Positions 1 through 7,790 of a stretch of 64,000 nt of DNA are shown one piece after another. Position 1 is the first letter of the stretch. The number at the start of each line of letters is the position of its first letter. The notes under the pieces are model-generated. The model was not told the origin of the DNA. It saw only the letters and a list, made by a program, of their open reading frames with translations, and made no database searches. The DNA comes from Roseateles_B flavus. GTDB lineage: Bacteria; Pseudomonadota; Gammaproteobacteria; Burkholderiales; Burkholderiaceae_C. Location of the stretch: contig NZ_JBDPZC010000013.1 of NCBI RefSeq assembly GCF_039872765.1, positions 73,956 to 137,955 on the forward strand, written 5' to 3'. Position numbers and translations under genes: made by a program.

Positions 1-41
1 GCCGTGAAGCGGCAGCGCCCTCGCGGCGCTGCCGTCCCCGT

Positions 42-341
42 TCAGCGTCGCGCGATCAGCATGCCCAGCAGCAGGCCCACGCCGGCGGCCACGCCGATGA
101 CGTGCCAGGGCTTCTCGTGCACGTAGGCGTCGGCGGCCTTGGCCTTCTCGACGGCCGTGGCCTGCAGGTCCTGCAGGCCGCGCCGCGCGCGTTCCAGCGT
201 AGCCTGCACCTTGGCGCGCAGCTCGGCGGAGCCGGCGCCCGTCTCGTTGACGGTGGCCCGCAGCAGGGACTCGGCCTCGGCAACCACCGCATGCAGATCC
301 GCCATCAGGCGTTCCTTCTGGCCTTGACTCATTTCGCTCAT
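42..341 (-). CDS. DUF883 (ElaB/YqjD-like) membrane-anchored protein
   Basis: 99 residues. A hydrophilic, helical, Ala/Glu-rich N-terminal region (about 1-75) is followed by one C-terminal transmembrane helix (about 79-97) ending in two arginines. That is the architecture of the ElaB/YqjD/DUF883 family, whose E. coli members anchor in the inner membrane and have been linked to ribosome binding in stationary phase. The ATG at 341 is preceded by a GAGGAG ribosome-binding site. It stands alone, about 100 bases from the downstream end of the two-component operon, with no obvious partner. The family assignment is firm; the cellular role here is not known. Confidence 0.85.
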   Translation of the reverse strand: MSEMSQGQKERLMADLHAVVAEAESLLRATVNETGAGSAELRAKVQATLERARRGLQDLQATAVEKAKAADAYVHEKPWHVIGVAAGVGLLLGMLIARR

Positions 342-441
342 CGTCGGCTCCTCATGAATCCCGTGGGACTGTGTTTGTACACCCGGTGCCAGGCTTGCGG
401 TAGCCCGATGCCTCGGTGCCGGCAGGGCCTCTTGCTCTGGC

Positions 442-1155
442 TCAAGTCAGGTCCAGACGGTAGCCCACGCCATAGACCGCGCTGAGGGGCTCCTGCGGCG
501 GGCTCAGCTGGGCCAGCTTGCGTCGGATGTTCTTCACGTGGCTGTCGATGACGCGGTCGCTGACGTCGCGGAAGTCCTCATGCAGCTGCTCCAGCAGCTG
601 GGCCCGGCTGAAGACCCGCCCGGGCTGGCGCAGCAGCAGGCGCAGCAGGCGGAACTCCAGCGGCGTCAGGTGCAGGGCCTGCCCCTGCCAGAAGAGGCGC
701 TGCCCGGCTTCGTCCACCGCATAGCCGCCGTCCAGTGCCTGCGGTCCCGCCGCAGCCAGGCCCGGCAGACGGCCCTGAGCGCGGCGCAGCAGGGCCTTGA
801 CCCGCGCCACCGCCTCGCGCGGGCTGAAGGGCTTGCAGAGATAGTCATCGGCCCCCAACTCCAGCCCCAGCAGGCGGTCCAGCTCGTCCACCCGCGCGCT
901 GACCATCAGCACCGGCAGGGCCGAGAACTGGCGCAGTTCCCGGCACAGGCTGAGCCCGTCCAGGCCGGGCAGCATGAGGTCCAGCACCAGCAGGGCCGGC
1001 GGCGCCTGGCGCAGGAGGGTCAGGGCTTGCGCGCCGTCGCCGAGGATCTGGGTTGCGTAACCCGCGGCTTGCAGATAGTCCGCGAGCAGGGCCGCGATCT
1101 TGGCCTCGTCCTCGACGATGAGAATGCGCTGCGGATCCAGGCCCGGCGCGTTCAT
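442..1155 (-). CDS. OmpR/BaeR-family DNA-binding response regulator
   Basis: 237 residues: receiver domain (about 10-122) with acidic pocket V-E-D near 14-16, phospho-acceptor Asp59 (LVLDLMLP) and conserved Lys108 (CKPF), then an OmpR-type winged helix (about 140-235) ending in the typical YGVGYRL motif. The ATG at 1155 overlaps the stop codon of the upstream kinase (ATGA), so the pair is translationally coupled; a longer in-frame start at 1197 lies inside the kinase and is unlikely. The probable cognate kinase is the adjacent gene. By analogy with BaeR/CpxR it probably controls the divergent Spy-like gene at 2791. Confidence 0.9.
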   Translation of the reverse strand: MNAPGLDPQRILIVEDEAKIAALLADYLQAAGYATQILGDGAQALTLLRQAPPALLVLDLMLPGLDGLSLCRELRQFSALPVLMVSARVDELDRLLGLELGADDYLCKPFSPREAVARVKALLRRAQGRLPGLAAAGPQALDGGYAVDEAGQRLFWQGQALHLTPLEFRLLRLLLRQPGRVFSRAQLLEQLHEDFRDVSDRVIDSHVKNIRRKLAQLSPPQEPLSAVYGVGYRLDLT

Positions 1156-2672
1156 GCCCGCTCTCCGGCGCCGGCCACCAGGGGCAGGCTCAGGCATTGA
1201 GCCAGACCGCCCAGGGCCGAGGCTTCGGCATGGAGGCGGCCGCCGTGGCTCAGCGCCAGCGCCCGCGCGATGCTCAGGCCCAGGCCGCTGCCCCCGCTGG
1301 CGCGGCTGCGCGAGGCCTCGGCACGGAACAGGGGGTCGAAGAGCTGGCGCAGCTGCTGCGGCGGCAGGCCCGGCGCGCTGTCCTCAACCACGATCTGCAC
1401 CTCCTCGCCACGCCGCCGCGCCCGCAGCAGCACGCGCCCCGGCGCATCGGTGTAGCGCAGGCTGTTCTCCAGCAGATTGCCCAGCAGCTGGGCGATGCGT
1501 TCGCCGTCCCAGCGTGCCGTGCCCAGCGAATCGTCGAGGTCCAGCTGCAGCTGCAGGCCCTTGGCCCGCAGGCGTTCCTCGACACGCTGGCCCGCCTGGC
1601 GCAGCAGGGCCGCCACGTCCACCGACTCGAACTGGCAGGGCAGGCGGCGCAGGTCGGACATGGCCAGCAGGTGAAAGTCCTCGATCAGCCGGTGCAACCG
1701 CTGCACCTCGTCCTGCAGCGAGGCCAGCGCCGCGGCGCTCCAGGGCCGCACGCCATCGGCCAGGGCCTCCAGCTCGCCGCGCAGGATGGCCAGCGGCGTG
1801 CGCAGCTCGTGCGAGAGCTGGGCGATCCAGCGCCGGCGCTCGGTCTCCGTCTGCTGGAGAGAGGCGGCCATGGCGTTGAGGTCCCGCATCAGGGCGCCGA
1901 TCTCGTCGGCCCGGTCCTGCGGCACGCGCACCGCCAACTCGCCCAGCGCCATGCGGCGGGCCGCCTGCTGGGCCTGCTGCAGGGGGCGCAGCCAGCGCCG
2001 CGCCAGCAGCAGCGCAAGGCTCAGCGCGACCAGCAGGCTGAGGCCGGCGACGGCCGCGATGCCCAGGGTCTGGCGGCGCAGGAACTGGCCGTCGACGTCG
2101 TCGGAGACCTCGCTGCGGTCGGCCAGGAACAGGTAGGCCTGCGTCACCCCCTGGCGCTTCAAGGCGCGCCGCTGCCCGGCCTGCTGCAGCGCCTCGGGGC
2201 GCCCGGCCAGCCACTGCCCCTGGGCATCCAGCAGGACCAGGCGCTGGCCCAGCCGGGCGGGATCCCGCGGGGGGCGCGGGGGGCGGGGCGGTGGTGGCAG
2301 GGCCTGCGGCGGCCGCGGGCGGCGCAGCTGGGCGGGGGGCGCCTGGGTGTCGGGGGGCCCTGGCGGCCGGGCCTCTGGCGCTCGCGGGGCTGGGTCCTCA
2401 CCCAGGGGATCGGCGTCCTGCTGGGGCGCCGTGTGCTCCAGCCACTGGTGCATGAAGGCCCGCAGCTCGCGGGGCGGGAGGCCGTCCAGCCGGCCGAGAT
2501 CGGCCTCGGCCGCCACCATCAGGCGGTCCAGGACCAGGCCGTCCTGCACGCGCAGGTAGTCGCTGAAGCCGCGCCTCAGATTCCAGACCTGCAGGGTGGC
2601 CATGGCACCGACCGCCAGCAGCACGGTCAGCGCCATCAGCAGGGCCAGCTGGTGCACGAGTCGCAATCGCAT
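1152..2672 (-). CDS. BaeS-like membrane sensor histidine kinase
   Basis: 506 residues. TM1 is about 7-29 and TM2 about 202-224, enclosing a periplasmic sensor of about 170 residues; HAMP is about 225-278, the phospho-acceptor His288 sits in LSHELRTP, and the C-terminal HATPase carries the N, G1 and G2 boxes (GLGLSIARAL). The sensor has an unusual proline-rich stretch (about 91-138) with runs of Pro and Arg. It is first in an operon with the response regulator. The divergent neighbour is a Spy/CpxP-like periplasmic protein that is also proline-rich, suggesting an envelope-stress module of BaeSR/CpxAR type. The inducing signal cannot be read from sequence. Confidence 0.9.
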   Translation of the reverse strand: MRLRLVHQLALLMALTVLLAVGAMATLQVWNLRRGFSDYLRVQDGLVLDRLMVAAEADLGRLDGLPPRELRAFMHQWLEHTAPQQDADPLGEDPAPRAPEARPPGPPDTQAPPAQLRRPRPPQALPPPPRPPRPPRDPARLGQRLVLLDAQGQWLAGRPEALQQAGQRRALKRQGVTQAYLFLADRSEVSDDVDGQFLRRQTLGIAAVAGLSLLVALSLALLLARRWLRPLQQAQQAARRMALGELAVRVPQDRADEIGALMRDLNAMAASLQQTETERRRWIAQLSHELRTPLAILRGELEALADGVRPWSAAALASLQDEVQRLHRLIEDFHLLAMSDLRRLPCQFESVDVAALLRQAGQRVEERLRAKGLQLQLDLDDSLGTARWDGERIAQLLGNLLENSLRYTDAPGRVLLRARRRGEEVQIVVEDSAPGLPPQQLRQLFDPLFRAEASRSRASGGSGLGLSIARALALSHGGRLHAEASALGGLAQCLSLPLVAGAGERA

Positions 2673-2704
2673 GGCCTCATCTTAGGCGGGCGGCCCGGCC
2701 GAAT

Positions 2705-2723
2705 TGTGGAGCCCGTCTCCACA
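2705..2723. promoter_or_regulatory. Inverted repeat in the divergent kinase/Spy-like promoter region
   Basis: TGTGGAG-CCCGT-CTCCACA is a perfect 7-bp inverted repeat with a 5-bp spacer. It lies 33 bases from the kinase start and 68 bases from the Spy-like start, in the only intergenic space between them. It is a candidate binding site for the adjacent OmpR-family regulator; OmpR-family sites are more often direct repeats, so the assignment is tentative. Confidence 0.4.
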
Positions 2724-2790
2724 GTTTCTCCATGCTCGCTGCCCAATCGGCGCGCAGGCTGGAGGCCTTGCACACCACGGAGGAACGACC

Positions 2791-3261
2791 ATGTCCCCAC
2801 GCCCTCTCCTGCACGCCTTGCAGGCGGCCCTGCTGCCCTTGCTGGCCTTGTGGCCCCTGCTTCAGGCCCAGGCCCAGACAGCGCCCGCCAGCCCGCCGTC
2901 CAGCCCGCGGGACGTACCGTCCGCGCATTGCGGCACGCTGCCGCATGCGCCGCATCCACCGCGACCGCCGCGGCTGACGGCGCAACAGCGCGAACGGCAT
3001 CTGCAGAAGGCCCTGGGCCTGAACGCCGATCAGGCGCATCAGCTCGACGCCCTGCTGAGCCAGGCCCATGAGCAGCACCAGCCCCCCGACGAAGCCCGCC
3101 TGGCCCGCGTCCTGAATGCCGAACAGCTCAAGCGCCTGCGTGAGCTCCAGCCTCCGCCGCCCCCGGAGCCCCCTGCCCCGCCGCCGCTGCCGGAGGCCCC
3201 TGCCGGCCAGGGTTGCGACAAGCCGGCACGTCCCGCCCCGCCGACCCGCCCGGCGGGCTGA
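2791..3261 (+). CDS. Spy/CpxP-like proline-rich periplasmic protein
   Basis: 156 residues. A cleavable signal peptide (about 1-29, ending A-Q-A-Q) is followed by a short proline-rich linker, a helical core (about 68-120) with a duplicated LTxxQ-like pattern (LTAQQRERHL and LNAEQLKRL) as in Spy/CpxP/ZraP proteins, and a C-terminal proline-rich tail. GGAGG lies just upstream of the ATG at 2791; an earlier in-frame start lacks a ribosome-binding site. Spy-type proteins are ATP-independent periplasmic chaperones or metal-responsive regulators induced by BaeSR/CpxAR. Its position divergent from a BaeSR-like pair fits that. The low-complexity tails are unusual. Confidence 0.7.
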   Translation: MSPRPLLHALQAALLPLLALWPLLQAQAQTAPASPPSSPRDVPSAHCGTLPHAPHPPRPPRLTAQQRERHLQKALGLNADQAHQLDALLSQAHEQHQPPDEARLARVLNAEQLKRLRELQPPPPPEPPAPPPLPEAPAGQGCDKPARPAPPTRPAG

Positions 3262-3313
3262 ACGCCTGCACCGCGCCGGCCCCCAAGCTCCCTTACCTCG
3301 ACAGGAGTCCCCC

Positions 3314-4567
3314 ATGTCCAGCCTGCCCCTTGCCTTGCGCCCTCTCACCCTGGCCCTCGTCACCACCCTGCTTGCCGCCTGTGGCGGCGGCAGCCCGGGC
3401 ACCGGGTCGAGCCCGGACAGCAGCGGCACCGCGGCCCGCGAGCAGGCCGAGGCCCTGCGCCGCCCGCCGCCCAGCCTCACCAGCGTGGGCGAGCGCCTGT
3501 TCAACGAGACCCGGCTCTCAGCCAGCGGTCAGCTGTCCTGCGCCGGCTGCCACGTGGCAGCCCAGGCCCATGCCGACAAGGCCGGCGGCTTCCTGCCCGT
3601 CGGCGGGCTGGCCATGGACCAGCAGGGACTGCGCAGCAGCCCCAGCCTGCGCTATCTCAATGGCACGCCGGCCTTCAGCATCGACGACCAGGGGCGTGCC
3701 CATGGCGGACTGTTCTGGGACGGCCGCGCCAATGACCGCGTGGCCCAGGCCCGCGGCCCGCTCTTTGCCGCCAAGGAGATGGCCAACGCTGACGTGGCCA
3801 GTTATGTGCGCCGGCTCCGCACGGCCGCGGCCTTCGCCGACCTCCTCGCCGCCAGCGGCCTGCCCGCTTCGGCCAGCGATGCCCAGCTGCTGGACGCCAG
3901 CCTGCAGGCCCTCGCCCGCTACCAGCAGCAGGACCCGGCCTTTGCTCCCTTCAGCAGCAAGTTCGACGCGGTGCAGAACGGACGGGCCCGCTTCAGCGAG
4001 CAGGAAGCGCGCGGCTTCGCAGCCTTCACCGATCCCCGCAAGGGCAATTGCGCAGCCTGCCACAGCGCCAGCCCACCCGCCAATGCGCCGGCCGGCGCCC
4101 GGGCGCTGTTCACCAACCATGCCTACTTCGCGCTGGGCGTGCCGCGCAATCGCAGCGCCGCCACCCAGGATCCGGCCTTCCACGACCTGGGACTGTGCGG
4201 ACCGCAGCGCAGCGACCTCAGTGCGCAGGCCTCGCTCTGCGGCAAGTTCCGCGTCCCCAGCCTGCGCAATGTGGCCCTGACGGCGCCCTACTTCCACAAC
4301 GCCCGCTTCCAGACGCTGGAGGAGGTGGTGGGCTTCTACGCGACGCGCGACCTGGACCCGGCGCGCTGGTACCCCGTCGTCAATGGGCAGGTGCAGCGCT
4401 TCGACGACCTGCCGGTGGTCTACCAGGCCAATGTGCACCGCGGCCCGCCCTTTGACCGGCGGCCAGGCCAGCTGCCGGCCCTGAGCCCGCAGGAGGTCAG
4501 CGACATCGTCAGCTTCCTGAAGACACTCAGCGACGGCTTCCAGGTCCCGGCAGGACCGCAGGGCTGA
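3314..4567 (+). CDS. Di-haem cytochrome c peroxidase (CCP/MauG family) lipoprotein
   Basis: 417 residues. A lipobox (LLAAC, Cys23) indicates a lipoprotein. Two c-type haem motifs are present: C76-A-G-C-H80 and C246-A-A-C-H250. The spacing and overall length match bacterial di-haem peroxidases of the CCP/MauG family, which reduce hydrogen peroxide or oxidise protein and organic substrates in the periplasm. A typical segment, VPSLRNVALTAPYFHNA, lies near 315-332. The ATG at 3314 follows an AGGAG; earlier in-frame starts would extend into the Spy-like gene. It lies 52 bases after that gene and may be co-transcribed. Peroxidase versus MauG-like function cannot be decided. Confidence 0.85.
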   Translation: MSSLPLALRPLTLALVTTLLAACGGGSPGTGSSPDSSGTAAREQAEALRRPPPSLTSVGERLFNETRLSASGQLSCAGCHVAAQAHADKAGGFLPVGGLAMDQQGLRSSPSLRYLNGTPAFSIDDQGRAHGGLFWDGRANDRVAQARGPLFAAKEMANADVASYVRRLRTAAAFADLLAASGLPASASDAQLLDASLQALARYQQQDPAFAPFSSKFDAVQNGRARFSEQEARGFAAFTDPRKGNCAACHSASPPANAPAGARALFTNHAYFALGVPRNRSAATQDPAFHDLGLCGPQRSDLSAQASLCGKFRVPSLRNVALTAPYFHNARFQTLEEVVGFYATRDLDPARWYPVVNGQVQRFDDLPVVYQANVHRGPPFDRRPGQLPALSPQEVSDIVSFLKTLSDGFQVPAGPQG

Positions 4568-4593
4568 CCCCTGGGGCCGGGCGGCGGGGCGGC

Positions 4594-5898
4594 TCAGCTG
4601 GCCTTGGTGACCTTCTCAGCCTTGGCTCCCCTGGCGGCATCCCGCCGCGCGCGCCAGCCCTTCAGGGCCTGGTGCCAGCCCTTGGCCCGCTCCAGCCACT
4701 CGCCAAACAGGCGCTCGGCCAGGCACAGGGCCGAGGTCCGCAGGCTGGCCTTGTACAGCAGCAAGTGGCCGCGGATCTCGACCCGGTTGGAGGACTGGTG
4801 GCTGTGCGAGGGCGAGCTGTAGCCGAGGTCGATGGCGCTGAAGCGCCCCTCGCTGCAAAGGTCCTCGATAGCCAGGTACAGGATGGACGTGCCGATCGAG
4901 AAGCGCAGCATGGCCGGATCAGTCAGCACATTGTGCAGATGCAGGGTCTCGCCGTACTGCGTGGCGATCAGTGCCGCCACCGGCACGCCGCCCGACTGCA
5001 GCACATAGCAGCGCAGCATTCCCAGGCGGGCCATGGCCGCGAACTTCTCACGCGAGATCAGCACCGCCTTGACCTCGGGCGGCGCCAGGCGCTCGATGGC
5101 CGCGGCCAGCTGATCCAGGGACCCGGGCTGGTCGATGCGCAGCAGCTCCAGGGGCGCGTGCTCGCGCAGCAGGCGGATCTGGCGCTTGAGGTTGTAGCGG
5201 TGCTTGCTGCCGAACTGGGCCAGGTAGGCGTTGAAGTCCCCGGGCAGCGGGATCTTGTGGCATTCGCGCCAGCCGTTGAGCACGCAGATGCCGAGGTCGC
5301 GCTGGCTGGCCGACAGCTGGTGCAGGCTCTGCTGGCTGAGGCTTTGCTGCGGCAGGGCCGGCAGGGACAGCGCCACCACGCGCGGACGCTCGGCCAGCAG
5401 GAAGCGCACCATGCACTCCAGCACGGCCGGCGATTCCTCGCCCAGCACGCCGCTGCCCATCACGGTGCCCACATGCAGGGAGCCCAGCTTCATCCGCCAG
5501 TACCGGACCTGCAGGCCCATGGCCAGGTCGCGGTAGCGGATCGGCGTGAGGGCCAGCAGGCGGCCGTCCGCGGCATCGCGCACGGTGAGGATCTCGACCT
5601 CCGCGCGGTCCTGGCTGGTGGCCCGGATGTACTGCAGGAACTCGGGGGACTGGTAGATGGGTTCCGGGCCGCTGCTGGCCGCCATCAGGGCCTGCCATTC
5701 GCGCAGGAAGACGGGGTCGTGCTCGCGCTCGGTTTCCCACTGGACGCGATAGGGCTGCAGCCGTGCGGCGTCGCTCGCGCCCGTCCGGCGAGGACCGGCC
5801 TGCGACGCCGCAGGCGCATCCGTGCGGCACGCCCAGGCGCCCACTTCCGCACTTGAGATGTCGACCTGCTTCAGCACCTTTGCCCCACCCATTGCCAT
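4594..5898 (-). CDS. BioF2-like (Acetyltransf_6) GNAT-fold acyltransferase
   Basis: About 434 residues with the GNAT-like fold of the BioF2-like/CelD family: an N-terminal half with SLHVGTVMGSG-type segments and a C-terminal catalytic half including SKHRYNLKRQIR (about 245-257) and a substrate-pocket stretch IDLGYSSPSHSHQSS. These proteins usually sit in polysaccharide or protein-modification loci and transfer acyl groups. This one is isolated between a peroxidase and alanine dehydrogenase. The start is uncertain: ATG 5898 with weak GGAAG was chosen; ATG 5892 and GTG 6006 are alternatives. The substrate is unknown. Confidence 0.7.
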   Translation of the reverse strand: MAMGGAKVLKQVDISSAEVGAWACRTDAPAASQAGPRRTGASDAARLQPYRVQWETEREHDPVFLREWQALMAASSGPEPIYQSPEFLQYIRATSQDRAEVEILTVRDAADGRLLALTPIRYRDLAMGLQVRYWRMKLGSLHVGTVMGSGVLGEESPAVLECMVRFLLAERPRVVALSLPALPQQSLSQQSLHQLSASQRDLGICVLNGWRECHKIPLPGDFNAYLAQFGSKHRYNLKRQIRLLREHAPLELLRIDQPGSLDQLAAAIERLAPPEVKAVLISREKFAAMARLGMLRCYVLQSGGVPVAALIATQYGETLHLHNVLTDPAMLRFSIGTSILYLAIEDLCSEGRFSAIDLGYSSPSHSHQSSNRVEIRGHLLLYKASLRTSALCLAERLFGEWLERAKGWHQALKGWRARRDAARGAKAEKVTKAS

Positions 5899-6216
5899 CT
5901 TCCGCCCTGCAGCCTGGCTCTCGCGAGCCGGCCGCACCTCCCCTGTCCTTGAGCTATCGGCCTCGAAGGCCGGCACTGCCGTCGTCACCCAGAAACAAAG
6001 TGACACGTACTCGCAGTGGCGGCGATGATATGCGCGCCGACCTCGCCTTCAGACCCTGCCAACGGCCTGTCCCTCCATTCGAGGGGACCCCACGATGTGC
6101 AGGTCCGCACACTTGATGCGGGATTGCTTCAGGGTGGCTTACGAGGAGGCCTTCGAGGGACCTTAGCACCCTGGAGAGAGGCAAACTTTCAAAGAGCTTT
6201 CAGCCGCGGAAAAATG
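5899..6216. other. Gene-poor interval between the acyltransferase and the ald terminator
   Basis: About 320 bases with no convincing coding sequence. It must contain the promoter of the minus-strand acyltransferase gene (or its N-terminus, if the GTG at 6006 is used). Base composition is less GC-rich around 5980-6010 and 6170-6215 than in the genes. No clear operator or RNA element was recognised. Confidence 0.4.
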
Positions 6217-6218
6217 AA

Positions 6219-6242
6219 AAAAGCCGGGCGAGCCCGGCTTTC
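6219..6242 (-). terminator. Rho-independent terminator of ald
   Basis: Perfect 9-bp stem AAGCCGGGC/GCCCGGCTT (6221-6229, 6232-6240) with a run of A on its left side, which reads as a U-run for minus-strand transcripts leaving ald, whose stop codon is at 6263. Confidence 0.85.
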
Positions 6243-6262
6243 GTTCGAGGGCAGCAAGCTGC

Positions 6263-7378
6263 TCACGCAAGCAGTGCATCGGCCGCCACATAGTCGTAGC
6301 CCAGGTCGCGGGCCACGGCTTCGTAAGTGACCTGACCCTGGGCCACGTTGAGACCGGCCTTGAGGTGAGCGTTGTCCTTGAGGGCCTGGCGCCAGCCCTT
6401 GTCGGCCAGGGCCACGGCGTGGCCGATGGTGGCGTTGTTCAGCGCGAAGGTGGAGGTGCGGGCCACGGCACCGGGCATGTTGGCCACGCAGTAGTGCACC
6501 ACGCCATCAACAAGGTAGGTGGGCTCGGCATGGGTGGTGGCATGCGAGGTCTCGAAGCAGCCGCCCTGGTCGATGGCCACATCGACCACGACGGCGCCCT
6601 TCTTCATGCGGGAGACCATGTCGCGAGTCACCAGCTTGGGGGCCGCGGCGCCGGGGATCAGCACGCCGCCGATGACGAGATCCGCCGCCAGCACGGACTC
6701 CTCCACACTCTGCGCATTGGAGTACAGCGTGGTGATGCGGTTGCCGAAGACCAGGTCCAGCTGGCGCAGGCGGTCCACGCTCTTGTCCAGCACGGTGACG
6801 CGGGCGCCCAGGCCCACGGCCATCTGCAGCGCATGCGTGCCGACCACGCCGGCGCCGATGACGGTGACATGCGCCGGGGCCACGCCGGGCACGCCGCCCA
6901 GCAGCACGCCCATGCCGCCCTTGCTCTTCTCCAGGTGGGCCGCGCCGGCCTGGATGGACATGCGCCCGGCGACCTCGCTCATCGGGGCCAACAGGGGCAG
7001 GCCGCCGCCAGGACCGGTGATGGTTTCGTAGGCAATGCAGATGGCACCGCTCTTGACCAGGGCCGCGGTCTGCTCGGGATCCGGCGCCAGGTGCAGGTAG
7101 GTGTAGAGGATCTGGCCGTCGCGCAGCATGGCGCATTCCTGCGGCTGCGGTTCCTTGACCTTGACGATCATGTCGCTCTGGGCGAAGACGGTCGCGGCGT
7201 CCGGGGCGATCTGCGCGCCGGCGGCGACGTACTGCTCGTCGCTCAGGCCGATGGCGGCGCCGGCCTGCGTCTGCACCAGCACGCGATGACCACGGCTGGT
7301 CAGCTCGCGCACGCTGGCCGGCGTCAGGCCGACGCGGTACTCATGGTTCTTGATTTCCTTCGGGCATCCGATCTGCAT
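6263..7378 (-). CDS. ald: Alanine dehydrogenase
   Basis: 371 residues, the usual length. It catalyses NAD-dependent reversible oxidative deamination of L-alanine to pyruvate and ammonia in the cytoplasm. The N-terminus (MQIGCPKEIKNHEYRVGLTP) and the Rossmann segment VIGAGVVGTHALQMA (about 172-186) are diagnostic, as is the C-terminal LNNATIGHAVALADKGW region. A GGAG-type ribosome-binding site precedes ATG 7378. It is monocistronic with its own terminator. No Lrp-type regulator lies beside it, although ald is commonly Lrp/AsnC-controlled. Confidence 0.95.
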   Translation of the reverse strand: MQIGCPKEIKNHEYRVGLTPASVRELTSRGHRVLVQTQAGAAIGLSDEQYVAAGAQIAPDAATVFAQSDMIVKVKEPQPQECAMLRDGQILYTYLHLAPDPEQTAALVKSGAICIAYETITGPGGGLPLLAPMSEVAGRMSIQAGAAHLEKSKGGMGVLLGGVPGVAPAHVTVIGAGVVGTHALQMAVGLGARVTVLDKSVDRLRQLDLVFGNRITTLYSNAQSVEESVLAADLVIGGVLIPGAAAPKLVTRDMVSRMKKGAVVVDVAIDQGGCFETSHATTHAEPTYLVDGVVHYCVANMPGAVARTSTFALNNATIGHAVALADKGWRQALKDNAHLKAGLNVAQGQVTYEAVARDLGYDYVAADALLA

Positions 7379-7535
7379 GGCTTGTCTCCTTGGTTGGCTT
7401 TGTGAGCCGTGATTCAGAAGCCATGGGTTTTACGACCGCCGCCCGCGCCCCCGCAAGCGCCATTCACCGATCTCGGCCCTTATTAGCCGCGCTTATGGCG
7501 CAGCGCAGCATGACCGACTCGCCCTCTGCGGGCCC

Positions 7536-7781
7536 TCAGGCCCGTGTCCAGGACTCGATCTGCAGCAGCCCGCTTTCCAGCTGGCGCGCCCGGACCTGCA
7601 GGCGCTGCCCGAGCAGCGGCTCCAGCACCTCGTCACGGAAGTCACTGCCGCCCAGGCGGCGGACAGGCAAGACCTGACCCTCATCCAGGCGCAGCACCAG
7701 CCCCTGGCGCTCGCTCTTGCTGCCCGCGGCGAGCAGGCGGCGTTCCAGCCGGCCGGTCCAGGTCTTCAGGGGCAGGCTCAT
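7536..7781 (-). CDS. Small conserved-looking partner of the C25-like protease
   Basis: 81 residues, no signal peptide or membrane segment, predicted mostly beta with charged turns. No family was recognised with confidence. The start ATG at 7781 lies 9 bases after the stop of the protease gene, with GAGGG in between, so translation is probably coupled and the two products may form a functional pair. The C-terminal half (GQVLPVRRLGG... to LLQIESWTRA) looks like a small beta-barrel or OB/SH3-like unit. The gene contains one exact copy of the dispersed 12-mer GCAAGACCTGAC (7667-7678). The role is unknown; an inhibitor, substrate or specificity subunit are possibilities. Confidence 0.6.
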   Translation of the reverse strand: MSLPLKTWTGRLERRLLAAGSKSERQGLVLRLDEGQVLPVRRLGGSDFRDEVLEPLLGQRLQVRARQLESGLLQIESWTRA

Positions 7782-7790
7782 GCGGCGCCC

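Noticed and set aside
10..34. G/C-rich hairpin as terminator of the DUF883 gene
   Set aside because: A stem (CGGCAGCGCC/GGCGCTGCCG) is present close to the gene end, but no U-run follows on the minus strand, so it is not a clear intrinsic terminator.
1197..3071. 624-residue plus-strand open frame across the kinase and Spy-like genes
   Set aside because: It crosses two genes in other frames and has no domain; coding signal belongs to the kinase and the Spy-like protein.
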